From assembly GCF_019880305.1 (NCBI RefSeq), contig NZ_CP082301.1, positions 2,356,001 through 2,420,000 of the forward strand: a stretch of DNA of 64,000 nucleotides, written 5' to 3'. This stretch comes from Streptomyces decoyicus. GTDB taxonomy: Bacteria; Actinomycetota; Actinomycetes; Streptomycetales; Streptomycetaceae. Within the stretch, counting starts at the first letter, position 1. Each line of letters opens with the position of its first letter. The position numbers and the translations under genes are program-made. Below are positions 9,571-18,702 of this stretch, one piece after another. The notes beneath the pieces were generated by a model, which saw only the letters and a program-made list of their open reading frames with translations, did no database searches and had not been told where the DNA came from.

Positions 9571-11462
9571 CCCCCGCCGGCCAGCCGTCCGACGACCTCC
9601 GCCGGGGCATCCCGCCCGGCCGGCGCGGCAAGCGTGCTCCCGTCGCCGGTGGCCCGTACACCGCCGGTGGCGTCGAGGCCGCCGACCCCCTGGCTGCCCG
9701 CCGCGAGCAGGTACCACTTGCCGGACTTCGCCTGCCAGTGGACGCCGCCCACCACAGGGGATCCGAAGCGGCTACAGGCGGCGGTGTTGGCGGCCCGTCC
9801 GGCGAGCTGCCCGGGGTCGGCCGGGCGCGCGGCGGGCGGCAGGAACCGCAGCGTCACGCTGCCGGGCCCGCGCCAGGTGTCGGCACGAGTGCACACCCAG
9901 GTCGCGCTGCCGCCGCCCTCCGGGAGGCGCTGCCCGGCGAAGGCCCAGTTGTTGACGGACCGTACGCCCGCGCCCCGCAGCGACCCGAGCGAGCAGGCCG
10001 TACGGGCCCAGCTCGCCAGCGCCGGAGCGCCGGTCGCCTCACCCGGCCCGGCGGCCGGTGCGCCGTCGGACGGCGGTGGCAGATAGGTGAGGTGGACGGG
10101 GACGAGGTCGTCGAGGTCGGCCACCAGGAAGAGAGGGATCTGGCCGCTCGCCCCGATCCGCGTCGAGGTCCGGAACTGGGCCACCGGCCAGCGCCCGCAG
10201 CCGGCAGCCCCCTCGGGCGGTGTCGGGATCCGGTCGGTGACGCCGTCCGGGGCGACATGCAGCCCGTGCAAGGGGGCGGCCGGTGCCAGCAGGTCGCGGG
10301 TGGCGATATCGGAGATCCACGGCGCGAGCAGATAGCGCATCCAGCCGTTGCCGCGCCCGATCACCAACGCGGCGGCGGTCGTCAGGTCCGCGCCGTCGAC
10401 CCGCGCGAAGTGCAGTGTGGGCGTGGCGTCTTCGGGCTCGGCGTAGCGCACCAGCCGCTCGCCGTCGTGGAGGACCACGACCAGCACGTTGTCGATCAGG
10501 CCGGCGTACAGCAGCTGCGGCGGATGGTCCGGCGGCCGGGTGGAGGCGCCGGCGGCCGCCGTGATCCGGGCACCGGCGGGCGGCGCCGCCCAGACCCGCA
10601 GCGCCCGCGCCAGCAGCTCCCGGTCACCGGCCTGCCGGCCGCGGGCGGGCCAGGCGGTGAAGTCCACCCGGGAGGTGTCCGTCCACTGCTCGTTGGGGGT
10701 GCGCAGCAGCCGGCCCGGGTCCAGGGCCTGCTCCGCGGTGGTCTCCGGAGGCCGCACCCGCTCCCCGTCGCCGCGCAACGCCCCGGCCGCCACCGCGCCG
10801 ACCACCAGTACGGCCGCCAGCGCGGCCACCGCGCGCACCCGCTGCCGGCGGCGCAGCAGGTCCGTCGGGCGGGTCTGCACCGTGCAGGGGTCGAACTCCG
10901 CCGAGTTCAGCAGCGTCGCGGCCCCGGCCCCGGTCTCGCGGTCCAGCTGCGCCGCCGCCCGCTGCGCCACGTCCGGGTCCTCGACCCCGGCCCGCGACAG
11001 CACGCTGCGCGCGGCGTCCTCGTCCAGGCCTTCCAGATGCCACAGCCCCAGGGCGGCCCGTACCGGCGCCGGCACGACGGACAGCGCCTGGTCCAGGGCG
11101 AGTTCGTCGGCTCCGCCGGCCCGCGGGAAGAGCCGCAGCCCCCAGACCAGCGGCATGACCGCCACTCCCCGGCCCGGCCCTCCCTCGTGCGCCAGCGCGG
11201 CCCGCAGGGCCCGCAGCCGCACCTCGTCGTAGCCCGATTCGGCCGCCGGGCCGCGCTGCGCCGGCAGTCCGCCGTCCGGCCGGCGCAGCCGGGTCCGCGG
11301 CAGCGCCCGCTGGACCAGTCGGTGCGCGGTCAGGACCCGGCGGTGGCGGCCCATCGACGGGGGCAGGACGAGGTAGGTGAGGCGGACGAGCCGTGGATAG
11401 TGCTCGACGATGGCCGCCTCGGCCCGTTCGACCTCGGCCCGGGTGCGTTCGTCCATGGGCAT
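9546..11462 (-). CDS. Membrane-tethered sigma-factor-like protein, paralogue A
   Basis: Unknown function; not assigned to a named family. Seen in 638 aa: residues about 10-35 (AEAAIVEHYPRLVRLTYLVLP) resemble ECF sigma region 2; about 110-180 (ALDQALSVVPAPVRAALGLWHLEGLDEDAA) resembles a decayed sigma region 4; one membrane segment (AVAALAAVLVVGAVAAGAL, near 218-236) follows an Arg-rich stop-transfer-like stretch; a roughly 400-residue extracytoplasmic domain follows with Cys residues in GCGRWP, TACSLG, WVCTR and AACSR. The 45106-47076 protein has the same architecture and motifs. ATG 11462 is chosen because homology with the paralogue begins about 15 residues later, but the frame stays open to 11606. 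A shared 25-nt element lies 62 nt upstream. It is a candidate signal-transduction or envelope protein rather than a normal sigma factor. Confidence 0.8.
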   Translation of the reverse strand: MPMDERTRAEVERAEAAIVEHYPRLVRLTYLVLPPSMGRHRRVLTAHRLVQRALPRTRLRRPDGGLPAQRGPAAESGYDEVRLRALRAALAHEGGPGRGVAVMPLVWGLRLFPRAGGADELALDQALSVVPAPVRAALGLWHLEGLDEDAARSVLSRAGVEDPDVAQRAAAQLDRETGAGAATLLNSAEFDPCTVQTRPTDLLRRRQRVRAVAALAAVLVVGAVAAGALRGDGERVRPPETTAEQALDPGRLLRTPNEQWTDTSRVDFTAWPARGRQAGDRELLARALRVWAAPPAGARITAAAGASTRPPDHPPQLLYAGLIDNVLVVVLHDGERLVRYAEPEDATPTLHFARVDGADLTTAAALVIGRGNGWMRYLLAPWISDIATRDLLAPAAPLHGLHVAPDGVTDRIPTPPEGAAGCGRWPVAQFRTSTRIGASGQIPLFLVADLDDLVPVHLTYLPPPSDGAPAAGPGEATGAPALASWARTACSLGSLRGAGVRSVNNWAFAGQRLPEGGGSATWVCTRADTWRGPGSVTLRFLPPAARPADPGQLAGRAANTAACSRFGSPVVGGVHWQAKSGKWYLLAAGSQGVGGLDATGGVRATGDGSTLAAPAGRDAPAEVVGRLAGGGSVHALRP

Positions 11463-11524
11463 GGCCTGGAACAGCCCTTCGCGAAGTGGTGGATATGCCG
11501 TCGTTCGGTCGTTGCACGGCTTCC

Positions 11525-11549
11525 AACGAGTGATTCTTGGGACGGTCAC
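11525..11549 (-). promoter_or_regulatory. Conserved 25-nt element upstream of paralogue A
   Basis: Read on the minus strand, this block ends in GAATCACTCGTT. It matches the block at 45072-45096 at 22 of 25 positions. The flanks outside it do not match, and at the second site it is out of frame with the gene, so the conservation looks regulatory rather than coding. Confidence 0.6.
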
Positions 11550-11693
11550 AGGAGCACCGCCCGGGGTGAGCGAGCCCGACCCGAACATCCCGTCACCGTG
11601 TTGCACCGCACGTCACCGATCCGGATAACGACCCGTCGCATCCGGGGGACTCCGCATGCGACGGGCGCCGGCAGGGCAGATGCTGGAGCGGTG

Positions 11694-12212
11694 ATGGACG
11701 AGACGGAGTTCTGGGAACTGATCGACGGTTCCCGCGAGGCCGCCGAGGGCGACCCCGAAGAGCAGGCCGACGCGCTGGTCGAGCGGCTCCTCGGGCTCGA
11801 TCCGGATGCCGTCGTGGACTTCGCCCGCCACTTCGAGGCCCGTTACAACCGGGCGTACTCCTGGGAGCTGTGGGCCGCGGCCTCCGTGATGCTGGGCGGC
11901 GCCAGCGACGACGCCTTCGACTACTTCCGCTGCTGGCTGATCGGCCAGGGCCGGGAGGTCTTCGAGGGCGCACTGCACGACCCGGACCAGCTCGCCGAGC
12001 TGCTGGACGACTTCGACGAGGCGGTGGACGGCGACGCCGAGGAGCTGGGCTACGCGGCCGACGAGGCGTACGAGCAGCTGACCGGCGGGGTGATGCCGGA
12101 CCTGGGCCTGCCCCCGGCGCCGCGCGAACCGCTCGGCACATATCTCGACTTCGACGACGCCCAGGCCCTGACGGAGCGCTTCCCGACCCTCTGGGACCGT
12201 TTCAAGCCGTAA
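11694..12212 (+). CDS. DUF4240-like hypothetical protein
   Basis: Small acidic cytoplasmic protein of unknown function. Seen in 172 aa: an N-terminal MDETEFWELID block, then EEQADALVERLLGLDP, a Trp/Tyr-rich centre (RAYSWELWAAA, FDYFRCWLIGQG) and FEGALHDPDQLAEL, all typical of DUF4240 proteins. There is no signal peptide or membrane segment. ATG 11694 has GGAG 6-7 nt upstream; an alternative GTG lies one codon earlier. It is transcribed divergently from the sigma-like gene, with about 230 bp between starts, so the intergenic region carries both promoters. No partner suggests a role. Confidence 0.8.
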   Translation: MDETEFWELIDGSREAAEGDPEEQADALVERLLGLDPDAVVDFARHFEARYNRAYSWELWAAASVMLGGASDDAFDYFRCWLIGQGREVFEGALHDPDQLAELLDDFDEAVDGDAEELGYAADEAYEQLTGGVMPDLGLPPAPREPLGTYLDFDDAQALTERFPTLWDRFKP

Positions 12213-12290
12213 GGCATGCCGTACGGATCATGGCGGGCTCGCGGGGCCCGGATGCCCCCGCCGGCCCGTCACTGCGGGCAGTATGGCCCC

Positions 12291-13175
12291 ATGCGGATCG
12301 CGATCACCGGCTCGACCGGACTCATCGGCACGGCGCTCGTACGGTCCCTGCGCGCGGACGGCCACGACGTCGTCCGGCTCGTCCGGCGCGAGCCCACGGC
12401 CGCCGACGAGGTGCGCTGGGACCCCAAGCGCCAGGAGGTCGACACGGCCGGGCTGGCCGGCTGCGACGCGGTCGTCCATCTGGCCGGCGCCGGGGTCGGC
12501 GACCACCGCTGGACGGCTGCCTACAAGCAGGAGCTCTACGACAGCCGGGTCCTGGGCACCCGGACGCTCGCCTCCGCCCTCGCCTCCATGGACAGCCCGC
12601 CGGGAGTCTTCGTGTGCGGCAGCGCGATCGGCTACTACGGCGACACCGGCGACCGGCGCACGGACGAGAGCGCGCCGGCCGGCCGCGGGTTCCTGCCGGA
12701 GCTCTGTGTGGCCTGGGAGGACGCCGCGCAGCCGGCCCTGGACGCGGGCATCCGTACCGTCTTCGCCCGCACCGGCCTGGTGGTGGCGCGCGCGGGCGGC
12801 GCCTGGGGCCGGCTCTTCCCCCTCTTCCGGCTCGGCCTGGGCGGCCGGCTCGGCGACGGCAGCCAGTACTGGAGCTTCATCTCCCTGGAGGACCACATCA
12901 GGGCCCTCCGCCACCTCGTCGACACCGAGGCCCTGGCCGGGCCGGTCAACCTCACGGCCCCCGAACCGGTCACCAACCGCGAGGTCACCGCCGTGATGGG
13001 CCGTGTCCTCAACCGCCCGACGCTGTTCACCGTTCCGGCACCGGTCCTGCGGATCGCCCTGGGCGAGTTCGCCGGTGACGTGCTGGGCAGCCAGCGGATC
13101 ATTCCGCAGCGGCTGCTGGACACCGGGTTCGCGTTCCACCGTCCCCGCATCATCGAGGCGGTCCGGGCCGCGTAG
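12291..13175 (+). CDS. NAD-dependent epimerase/dehydratase, TIGR01777 family
   Basis: Extended-SDR protein of the YfcH/SulA-like family with DUF1731; substrate unknown. Seen in 294 aa: the N-terminal Rossmann motif MRIAITGSTGLIG, LAGAGVGDHRW (family signature after the second strand), the active-site region GSAIGYYGDTGDR with a YYG triad variant, and a C-terminal DUF1731 portion (RLLDTGFAFHRPRIIEAV). ATG 12291 coincides with the invariant start of the family, so the frame upstream to 12216 is ignored. It follows the DUF4240-like gene by 78 bp in the same direction. A member of this family near lipB is common in streptomycetes, but no link to lipoate metabolism is established here. Confidence 0.88.
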   Translation: MRIAITGSTGLIGTALVRSLRADGHDVVRLVRREPTAADEVRWDPKRQEVDTAGLAGCDAVVHLAGAGVGDHRWTAAYKQELYDSRVLGTRTLASALASMDSPPGVFVCGSAIGYYGDTGDRRTDESAPAGRGFLPELCVAWEDAAQPALDAGIRTVFARTGLVVARAGGAWGRLFPLFRLGLGGRLGDGSQYWSFISLEDHIRALRHLVDTEALAGPVNLTAPEPVTNREVTAVMGRVLNRPTLFTVPAPVLRIALGEFAGDVLGSQRIIPQRLLDTGFAFHRPRIIEAVRAA

Positions 13176-13402
13176 CCTTCCGGGCCGCGGAGTCGCCCAC
13201 GTCACACCGCGCTCCGGGCGGCATAGCCGCGGGGCCACACGGGAAGCTTTGGCCAAGGGGCGTTTCGACGCGCCCCCTGGACGCCCCCTGTCGAACGGTC
13301 CGCCGTCTTCCTACCGTCCCCGCACACCATCTCGGTATCCCTCACGGCGGCACCGGCACGACTCGGGTGCGCCGCCGTTGGGACCGACCTCGGGAGGGTC
13401 AT

Positions 13403-14791
13403 GTGCTGCGCACCGCATCGGCCGTGGACGTCGTCATCGTGGGGGCCGGTCCGGCCGGGCTCGCCGCCGCGCGCCATCTGACCGGCGCTGGAGTGTCGGT
13501 CACCGTCCTGGAGGCCGCACCACGGATCGGCGGCCGGTCCGTCACCGACCGTCTCGACGGCTTCCGGCTGGACCGCTGCGGCCGGCCGCTGGCCGTCTCC
13601 GCCGCCGAGCTGCACCGCACCCCGGGCCTCGGCGACCTGACGCTCCGTCCGTTCGCCCCCGGCCTGAGCGTCCACAACGGCCAACGGACCCAGCGCATCA
13701 GCGCGCCCCGGAGCACGAAGGGTGCGCTCGCCGCCGCGCGAGCCCTCTCGCGCGGCGACCGTCGCACGGACCGTCAGACCGTCCGCCTCACCGACCGGCG
13801 GACCGACCAGCCCCCGGACCGCCGCACCGTCCGCCGTATCGACCGCCGTACGGACCGCCGCGCCGAGCCCGCCGCTCCCCCGTCCGCCGCCACCCACGCC
13901 CCGCCCGCCGACCGGCCGATCCGCGACGCCCTCGCGAGCCGCCCCGCCTTCCCGCCGCGCGGCCATGACGCGTTCCTGCGGCCCCTGCTGGCCGCGCTGC
14001 TGTGCGATCCGCAGCTGCGCGGCTCCAGCCGGGGCGCGACGGCGGCCCTCCGCGCCTACGCGCAGGGGCGGTTGTGGCTTCCGGCCGGCGGCGCCGCGGC
14101 CGTCCCCGAGCTGCTCGCCGCCGCGCTGCCGCCCGGCACGGTCCGGACGTCCGTGCAGGTCACCGCCGTCTCCACCACCGGCGTCAGCACCGCGGAGCAC
14201 GGACAGATCCCCTGTCGGGCGGTGCTGGTGGCCACCGGGGCGCGCGATGCGGCCGAGCTGCTGCCGGGCCTGCGGGTGCCCGCCTTCCACCCGGTCGCCG
14301 TCCTGCACCACACCGCGGCGACGGCCTCCGCGGGCCGCGGCGCACCCTCGCGCGACACGACCCTGATCCTGCCGGCGGACGGCCCCGTCGCCTACACCTA
14401 CGCCGCCGGCGCCATCGACCCGTCCCGTACACCGCCGGGCCGGTCCCTGATCACCACGACCGTGCTCGGCGCCGCGGCGATGCTGCCGCTGTCCGTGCTC
14501 GACAAGACCGTCCGTCCGCAGCTCGACCGGATCTACGGTGCGCACACCGACGACTGGCAGCTGCTGACCGCCCATCACGACCCGTACGCGGTACCCGCGA
14601 TGCCGGCCCCGCACGATCCCGAGCGGACGGTGCGGGTGCTCTCCGGTCTCTATGTGTGCGGGGATCACCGCGACACCAGCACCCTCCAGGGCGCGCTGAA
14701 CTCGGGCCGCCGCGCCGCCCGCGCGCTCCTCCAGGACTTCGGGCTGCCGGCCTTCACGACGGAACCGGACACCCTGCCCACGGCGGCCTGA
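13403..14791 (+). CDS. FAD-dependent amine-oxidase/desaturase-like oxidoreductase
   Basis: Flavoprotein of the NAD(P)-binding_8/amine oxidase type, substrate unknown. Seen in 462 aa: N-terminal dinucleotide motif [14 protein letters not shown] with acidic VLEA at the end of strand 2, then the second glycine motif IGGRSVTD; C-terminal FAD-contacting YVCGDHRDTSTLQGALNSG. GTG 13403 is chosen because GGGAGGG lies about 4 nt upstream. Odd: residues about 115-155 are a low-complexity Arg-Thr-Asp-rich insert (repeats of DRRTD, DRRTV, RRIDRR) not expected in a globular domain, built on DNA repeats of a gaccg/cgcac type. Possible roles include carotenoid-like desaturase or protoporphyrinogen-oxidase-like activity; neither is supported specifically. 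Confidence 0.82.
   Translation: MLRTASAVDVVIVGAGPAGLAAARHLTGAGVSVTVLEAAPRIGGRSVTDRLDGFRLDRCGRPLAVSAAELHRTPGLGDLTLRPFAPGLSVHNGQRTQRISAPRSTKGALAAARALSRGDRRTDRQTVRLTDRRTDQPPDRRTVRRIDRRTDRRAEPAAPPSAATHAPPADRPIRDALASRPAFPPRGHDAFLRPLLAALLCDPQLRGSSRGATAALRAYAQGRLWLPAGGAAAVPELLAAALPPGTVRTSVQVTAVSTTGVSTAEHGQIPCRAVLVATGARDAAELLPGLRVPAFHPVAVLHHTAATASAGRGAPSRDTTLILPADGPVAYTYAAGAIDPSRTPPGRSLITTTVLGAAAMLPLSVLDKTVRPQLDRIYGAHTDDWQLLTAHHDPYAVPAMPAPHDPERTVRVLSGLYVCGDHRDTSTLQGALNSGRRAARALLQDFGLPAFTTEPDTLPTAA
13745..13875 (+). repeat. In-frame repeats coding an Arg/Thr/Asp-rich insert
   Basis: Degenerate direct repeats of about 12-18 bp built from gaccg, cgcac and gtccgc words inside the FAD oxidoreductase gene. 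They encode DRRTD- and VRR-type repeats without breaking the frame. Confidence 0.6.
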
Positions 14792-14812
14792 GCCCGGCGG
14801 CCCGGCCCGGCC

Positions 14813-16267
14813 TCACCCCAGCGCCGCGACCCGTTCCCGGTACCCCCGCACCGCCGCCGCGTCCCGGTACGGCTCCAGGCGGCGCTCGAACTCCCTGACG
14901 TACTCATGGGCGCGTACGGAGCGCATCTCGGAGGCCTGGAGCGCCGCCTCGGCGCCCAGGGTGCAGGCCTGCTCCAGCTCGCCCAGGCCCAGCCGTGCGG
15001 TGGCCAGCACCACCCGGCAGAAGAGCCGGCTGCGGGCGAAGCCGGCCGCGCGCAGCTGGAGGGAGCGTTCGGCGTGCTGGGAGGCCGCGCGGTACTGCTG
15101 GAGATCGCGGTGGCAGTGCGCCAGTTCGTCGGCGAGCTGCGCCTCGTCGAAGAAGCGTGCCCAGTACGGGGTGTCGTCGCCGGGGCGGACGGTCTCCAGC
15201 GCCCGTTCGGCGCGGGCCAGCGCCGCCGTGCAGGCCCGGACCTCGCCCAGGACGCCGTGGCCGCGCGCCTCCGCGGAGTGCAGCAGCGCCTGCACGGCGG
15301 GCGGCGCGCTGCTGCCGATGCCCTGCTGGGCGACCCGAGCCAGCTGCACGGCCTCCCTGCCGTGCCCCAGGTAGACGGCCTGTCGGCTCATCGTCACCAG
15401 GACGTAGGACCCGTACGCCCGGTCCCCGGCGGCCTGGGCCAGCCGCAGGGCCTGGACGAAGTACCGCTGGGCCAGGCCGTGGGCCGCGATGTCGTACGAG
15501 GTCCAGCCCGCCAGCCGGGTCAGATCGGCGGCGGCCGCGAACAGCCGGCGGCCGGTGGCTTCCCCGTAGCTGCCGCGCAGCATCGGCTCGGCCTCGTGTT
15601 CCAGATAGCGCACCAGGGCCTGACGGGCGTGGCCGCCGCCGTAGGCGTGGTCCAGCGCCCGGAACAGCTCGCCGACCGAGCGCAGCGCCGCGATGTCCCC
15701 GGAGGTGACCCGGGAGCCCTGCGTACGGTCGACCCGGTCGTTGCGGCGCTGCCTGGGCACCGTGACCCGGCCCTGTGCGGGCACCCGGCCCGCCCCGTCG
15801 TCGTGGGTCTCGCCGCGGGCGACACGCTCGTCCGCGCGCCCGATCAGCCAGTCCCGGCTGGGCACGACGAGTCCGGCCGGGGTGAAGGCGATCTTGCGCA
15901 GCTCGGCGTGGCTGCCGGAGTCCTTGCGCCACAGCCCGCTGACGATGTCCACCGCCTCACTGGGGCTCGCGGCGAACTCCAGCCCGGCGTACACCGGCGC
16001 ACAGGCGTCCAGGCCGAGGTCCTGGGCGGACAGCCGGCGTCCCAGCCGGCGGGTGAACACCTCCGCGATCAGGGCGGGGGTGGTGCCCCTGGGCTGCTGG
16101 CCGCGCAGCCAGCGGGTCACCGACGTCTTGTCGTAACGGAGGTCGAGGCCGTGCTCGATGCCGAGCTGATCAACCCGTCTGGCCAGCCCGGCATTGGAGA
16201 ATCCCGCCTCGGCGATGAGCGCGGCGAGCTGGCGGTTGGGCGTGTGGTGCGGGGGTCGTTCCGTCAT
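14813..16267 (-). CDS. HTH/TPR-type regulatory protein (NsdA-like)
   Basis: Probable regulator. Seen in 484 aa: an N-terminal helix-turn-helix-like domain (NRQLAALIAEAGFSNAGLARRV, then YDKTSVTRWLRGQQP), a middle region with SPSEAVDIVSGLW, and a long C-terminal helical array typical of TPR repeats (RYFVQALRLAQAAGDRAYGSYVL, EAVQLARVAQQG, HAERSLQLRAAG). This layout matches streptomycete regulators of development and antibiotic production such as NsdA. ATG 16267 has only a weak upstream site (GGTAAAG). It is divergent from lipB with about 270 bp between starts. Similarity to NsdA is by eye; the exact orthologue is uncertain. Confidence 0.8.
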   Translation of the reverse strand: MTERPPHHTPNRQLAALIAEAGFSNAGLARRVDQLGIEHGLDLRYDKTSVTRWLRGQQPRGTTPALIAEVFTRRLGRRLSAQDLGLDACAPVYAGLEFAASPSEAVDIVSGLWRKDSGSHAELRKIAFTPAGLVVPSRDWLIGRADERVARGETHDDGAGRVPAQGRVTVPRQRRNDRVDRTQGSRVTSGDIAALRSVGELFRALDHAYGGGHARQALVRYLEHEAEPMLRGSYGEATGRRLFAAAADLTRLAGWTSYDIAAHGLAQRYFVQALRLAQAAGDRAYGSYVLVTMSRQAVYLGHGREAVQLARVAQQGIGSSAPPAVQALLHSAEARGHGVLGEVRACTAALARAERALETVRPGDDTPYWARFFDEAQLADELAHCHRDLQQYRAASQHAERSLQLRAAGFARSRLFCRVVLATARLGLGELEQACTLGAEAALQASEMRSVRAHEYVREFERRLEPYRDAAAVRGYRERVAALG

Positions 16268-16541
16268 CAGCTTTACCGGTCTCCTGCCTTCCGGGCCGCT
16301 GCCGGGTTCGGCGGACCCTGTCCGGCATGCTCATCGCCCTTGTGGAACGGCGTGAATGTAACGGCCTTCGGCCCGCCATTCCCGGCCTGTCCCTCGCGTT
16401 CATCCGATCGTGTGAGCAGGGACGGGAGGGCGGGACACCGGCCGCCTGCGGGGTCCGGACGAGGCGGCCGTACAGTGGCATGGGCGCGAAGTGGCATCAA
16501 CGTTGCAGCGAAGTGCAACAGAGGTTCGAAGAGGAGCTGCC

Positions 16542-17366
16542 GTGACTGCGATCTCTCGGGGGGAGACCCCCGCACCCGAGGGGCTGCGCTTTGTGCATCT
16601 GGGCTTCGGCGCCGACGCCGTGGACTACGAATCGGCATGGCAGGAGCAGCGCCGGGTGCACGCCGCCCGGTTCGCCGACGAGCTGCCCGACACCTGTCTG
16701 CTGCTGGAGCACCAGGCCGTCTACACCGCGGGCCGCCGTACGACCGACGACGAGCGCCCGCTGGACGGGACCCCGGTCGTCGACGTGGACCGCGGCGGGA
16801 AGATCACCTGGCACGGGCCCGGCCAGCTGGTGGGCTATCCCATCCAGAAGCTGCCGCGCCCGGTTGACGTCGTGGCCCATGTCCGCCGTCTCGAAGAGGC
16901 CCTGATCCGGGTCTGCGCCGAGTTCGGCGTGGAGGGCACCCGGGTCGAGGGCCGCAGCGGTGTGTGGATCCTGGGAGACACCGTCAGCGCAGCCGAGCAG
17001 CGGGCGGCCCTGGGCGGGCTGAACCTCGATTTCGACCCGCGGACGGCGGACGAGCTGTTCGACCCGCGGCTGAACGGCCCGGAGTACGCGCCGTCCAACG
17101 CCGGCCAGCGCCGCGAGGACCGCAAGCTCGCCGCGATCGGCATCCGCGTCGCCAAGGGCGTCACGATGCACGGTTTCGCGCTGAACGTGAATCCGGACAA
17201 CACCTCGTTCGACAAGATCGTGCCGTGCGGCATCCGTGACGCCGGCGTCGCCTCGCTGGCGGGCGAGCTGGGCCGCGAGATCACCATCGCCGAGGTGCTG
17301 CCCGTCGTCGAGAAACATCTGCGGGACGTCCTGGAGGGCGCCGAACTGCTCCCCCGCGCGGTCTGA
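16542..17366 (+). CDS. lipB: Octanoyl-[ACP]:protein N-octanoyltransferase
   Basis: Transfers octanoyl from acyl carrier protein to lipoyl-domain lysines, the first step of lipoate assembly. Seen in 274 aa: [11 protein letters not shown], the [17 protein letters not shown] signature (84-100), acyl-handling Lys195 ([14 protein letters not shown]), THGF-type motif TMHGFALNV and catalytic Cys229 (VPCGIRD). A roughly 45-residue insert (about 146-190) between VWI and DRK is typical of streptomycete LipB. GTG 16542 follows GAGGAG by 5 nt and matches the family start. Its partner lipA is 173 bp downstream in the same direction. Their targets include the E2 lipoyl domains encoded at 1620-3353. Confidence 0.96.
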   Translation: MTAISRGETPAPEGLRFVHLGFGADAVDYESAWQEQRRVHAARFADELPDTCLLLEHQAVYTAGRRTTDDERPLDGTPVVDVDRGGKITWHGPGQLVGYPIQKLPRPVDVVAHVRRLEEALIRVCAEFGVEGTRVEGRSGVWILGDTVSAAEQRAALGGLNLDFDPRTADELFDPRLNGPEYAPSNAGQRREDRKLAAIGIRVAKGVTMHGFALNVNPDNTSFDKIVPCGIRDAGVASLAGELGREITIAEVLPVVEKHLRDVLEGAELLPRAV

Positions 17367-17371
17367 CCGGA

Positions 17372-17408
17372 CGGCCGGCCGGCCCCGGCATCCCGGGCCG
17401 GCCGGCCG
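17372..17408 (+). terminator. Strong GGCC hairpin after lipB
   Basis: CGGCCGGCCGGCCC pairs with GGGCCGGCCGGCCG (14 bp) around a short loop, starting 6 nt after the lipB stop. There is no T-tract, so it may attenuate rather than fully end transcription into lipA. Confidence 0.6.
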
Positions 17409-17440
17409 CCGGCCCGGTCCTTCCGGAGACCGCCGGGAAT

Positions 17441-17510
17441 GCAACCCCGCCATACGGGGTTGCCCCGCACGTCAAGACGTGCGAATCAACGGGCGTACCC
17501 TGGTGTACGC
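17441..17510 (+). promoter_or_regulatory. Three consecutive inverted repeats in the lipA leader
   Basis: GCAACCCCG-ccata-CGGGGTTGC (17441-17463, 9-bp stem), CGCACGTC-aa-GACGTGCG (17466-17483, 8-bp arms) and GCGTAC-N6-GTACGC (17493-17510) lie back to back, ending 29 nt before the lipA start. The middle dyad looks like a protein-binding site. The first looks like an RNA hairpin. Function is not known. Confidence 0.5.
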
Positions 17511-17539
17511 CGAAGAAACGAAGTCGTAGGGAGCCGGTC

Positions 17540-18490
17540 GTGTCCGCAGTCGCACCCGACGGACGCAAGATGTTGCGCCTGGAGGTCCGGAACAGCCAGA
17601 CCCCCATCGAGCGCAAGCCCGAGTGGATCAAGACCCGGGCGAAAATGGGTCCCGAGTACAACCACCTCCAGGGCCTGGTCAAGAGCGAGGGTCTGCACAC
17701 GGTCTGCCAGGAGGCGGGCTGTCCCAACATCTTCGAATGCTGGGAGGACCGCGAGGCGACCTTCCTCATCGGCGGTGACCAGTGCACCCGCCGCTGCGAC
17801 TTCTGCCAGATCGACACCGGCAAGCCGCAGGAGCTGGACCGCGACGAGCCGCGCCGGGTCGCCGAGTCCGTGCAGACCATGGGCCTGAAGTACGCCACGA
17901 TCACCGGTGTCGCACGCGACGACCTGGAGGACGGCGGCGCCTGGCTCTACGCCGAGACCGTCCGGCAGATCCACGCCTCGATGCCCGACACCGGCGTCGA
18001 GCTGCTGATCCCCGACTTCAACGCGGTCCCCGAGCAGCTCGCCGAGGTCTTCTCCTCCCGCCCCGAGGTGCTGGCCCACAACGTCGAGACCGTCCCGCGG
18101 ATCTTCAAGCGCATCCGCCCCGGCTTCCGCTACGAGCGCTCGCTGGAGGTCATCTCCAAGTCCCGCGAGGCCGGTCTGGTCACCAAGTCCAATCTCATCC
18201 TGGGCATGGGCGAGGAGCGCGAGGAGATCAGCCAGGCGCTCCAGGACCTGCACGACGCGGGCTGTGAGCTCATCACGATCACGCAGTACCTGCGCCCCTC
18301 CGTGCGCCACCACCCCATCGAGCGGTGGGTCAAGCCCGACGAGTTCGTGGAGCTGAAGGAAGAAGCCGAGGAGATCGGCTACGCCGGTGTCATGTCCGGC
18401 CCGCTGGTCCGCTCCTCCTACCGCGCCGGCCGCCTTTACCAGCAGGCCGTCGAGCGGCGCGAGGTCGAGGCGTCCAGTCAGGCGGTTTGA
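17540..18490 (+). CDS. lipA: Lipoyl synthase (radical SAM)
   Basis: Inserts two sulfur atoms into protein-bound octanoate using two 4Fe-4S clusters and S-adenosylmethionine. Seen in 316 aa: auxiliary-cluster cysteines 56, 61 and 67 ([12 protein letters not shown]), the radical-SAM triad 82, 86 and 89 (CTRRCDFC), and the C-terminal RSSY motif ([10 protein letters not shown]). GTG 17540 has TAGGGAG 6 nt upstream. It acts directly after LipB on the dehydrogenase E2 domains and probably the glycine-cleavage H protein. The three inverted repeats just upstream suggest its own control. Confidence 0.97.
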   Translation: MSAVAPDGRKMLRLEVRNSQTPIERKPEWIKTRAKMGPEYNHLQGLVKSEGLHTVCQEAGCPNIFECWEDREATFLIGGDQCTRRCDFCQIDTGKPQELDRDEPRRVAESVQTMGLKYATITGVARDDLEDGGAWLYAETVRQIHASMPDTGVELLIPDFNAVPEQLAEVFSSRPEVLAHNVETVPRIFKRIRPGFRYERSLEVISKSREAGLVTKSNLILGMGEEREEISQALQDLHDAGCELITITQYLRPSVRHHPIERWVKPDEFVELKEEAEEIGYAGVMSGPLVRSSYRAGRLYQQAVERREVEASSQAV

Positions 18491-18536
18491 TTTCCCCGGC
18501 GCGCCATCTTGTGAAACGTGGCACATGCTTGAGGAC

Positions 18537-18576
18537 GCGGCCCGCACTCCCCCTGACGGGGGGCGTGGGGGCCGCG
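18537..18576 (+). terminator. Terminator hairpin after lipA
   Basis: GCGGCCC-GC-...-CCCCC pairs with GGGGG-GCG-...-GGGCCGC around TGAC, about 45 nt beyond the lipA stop. It is imperfect but long. No T-tract is present. Confidence 0.55.
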
Positions 18577-18702
18577 TCAACGTTTCATCGGTGTTTGACC
18601 GGCAGGTCATCCGTTGGTAACACCTATCAGTGACGATGGATGCACGCACCGCTCCCGCACCTACTCCTGCTTCTCCGAACAGATCAGAGGGAGTCACCCA
18701 CC

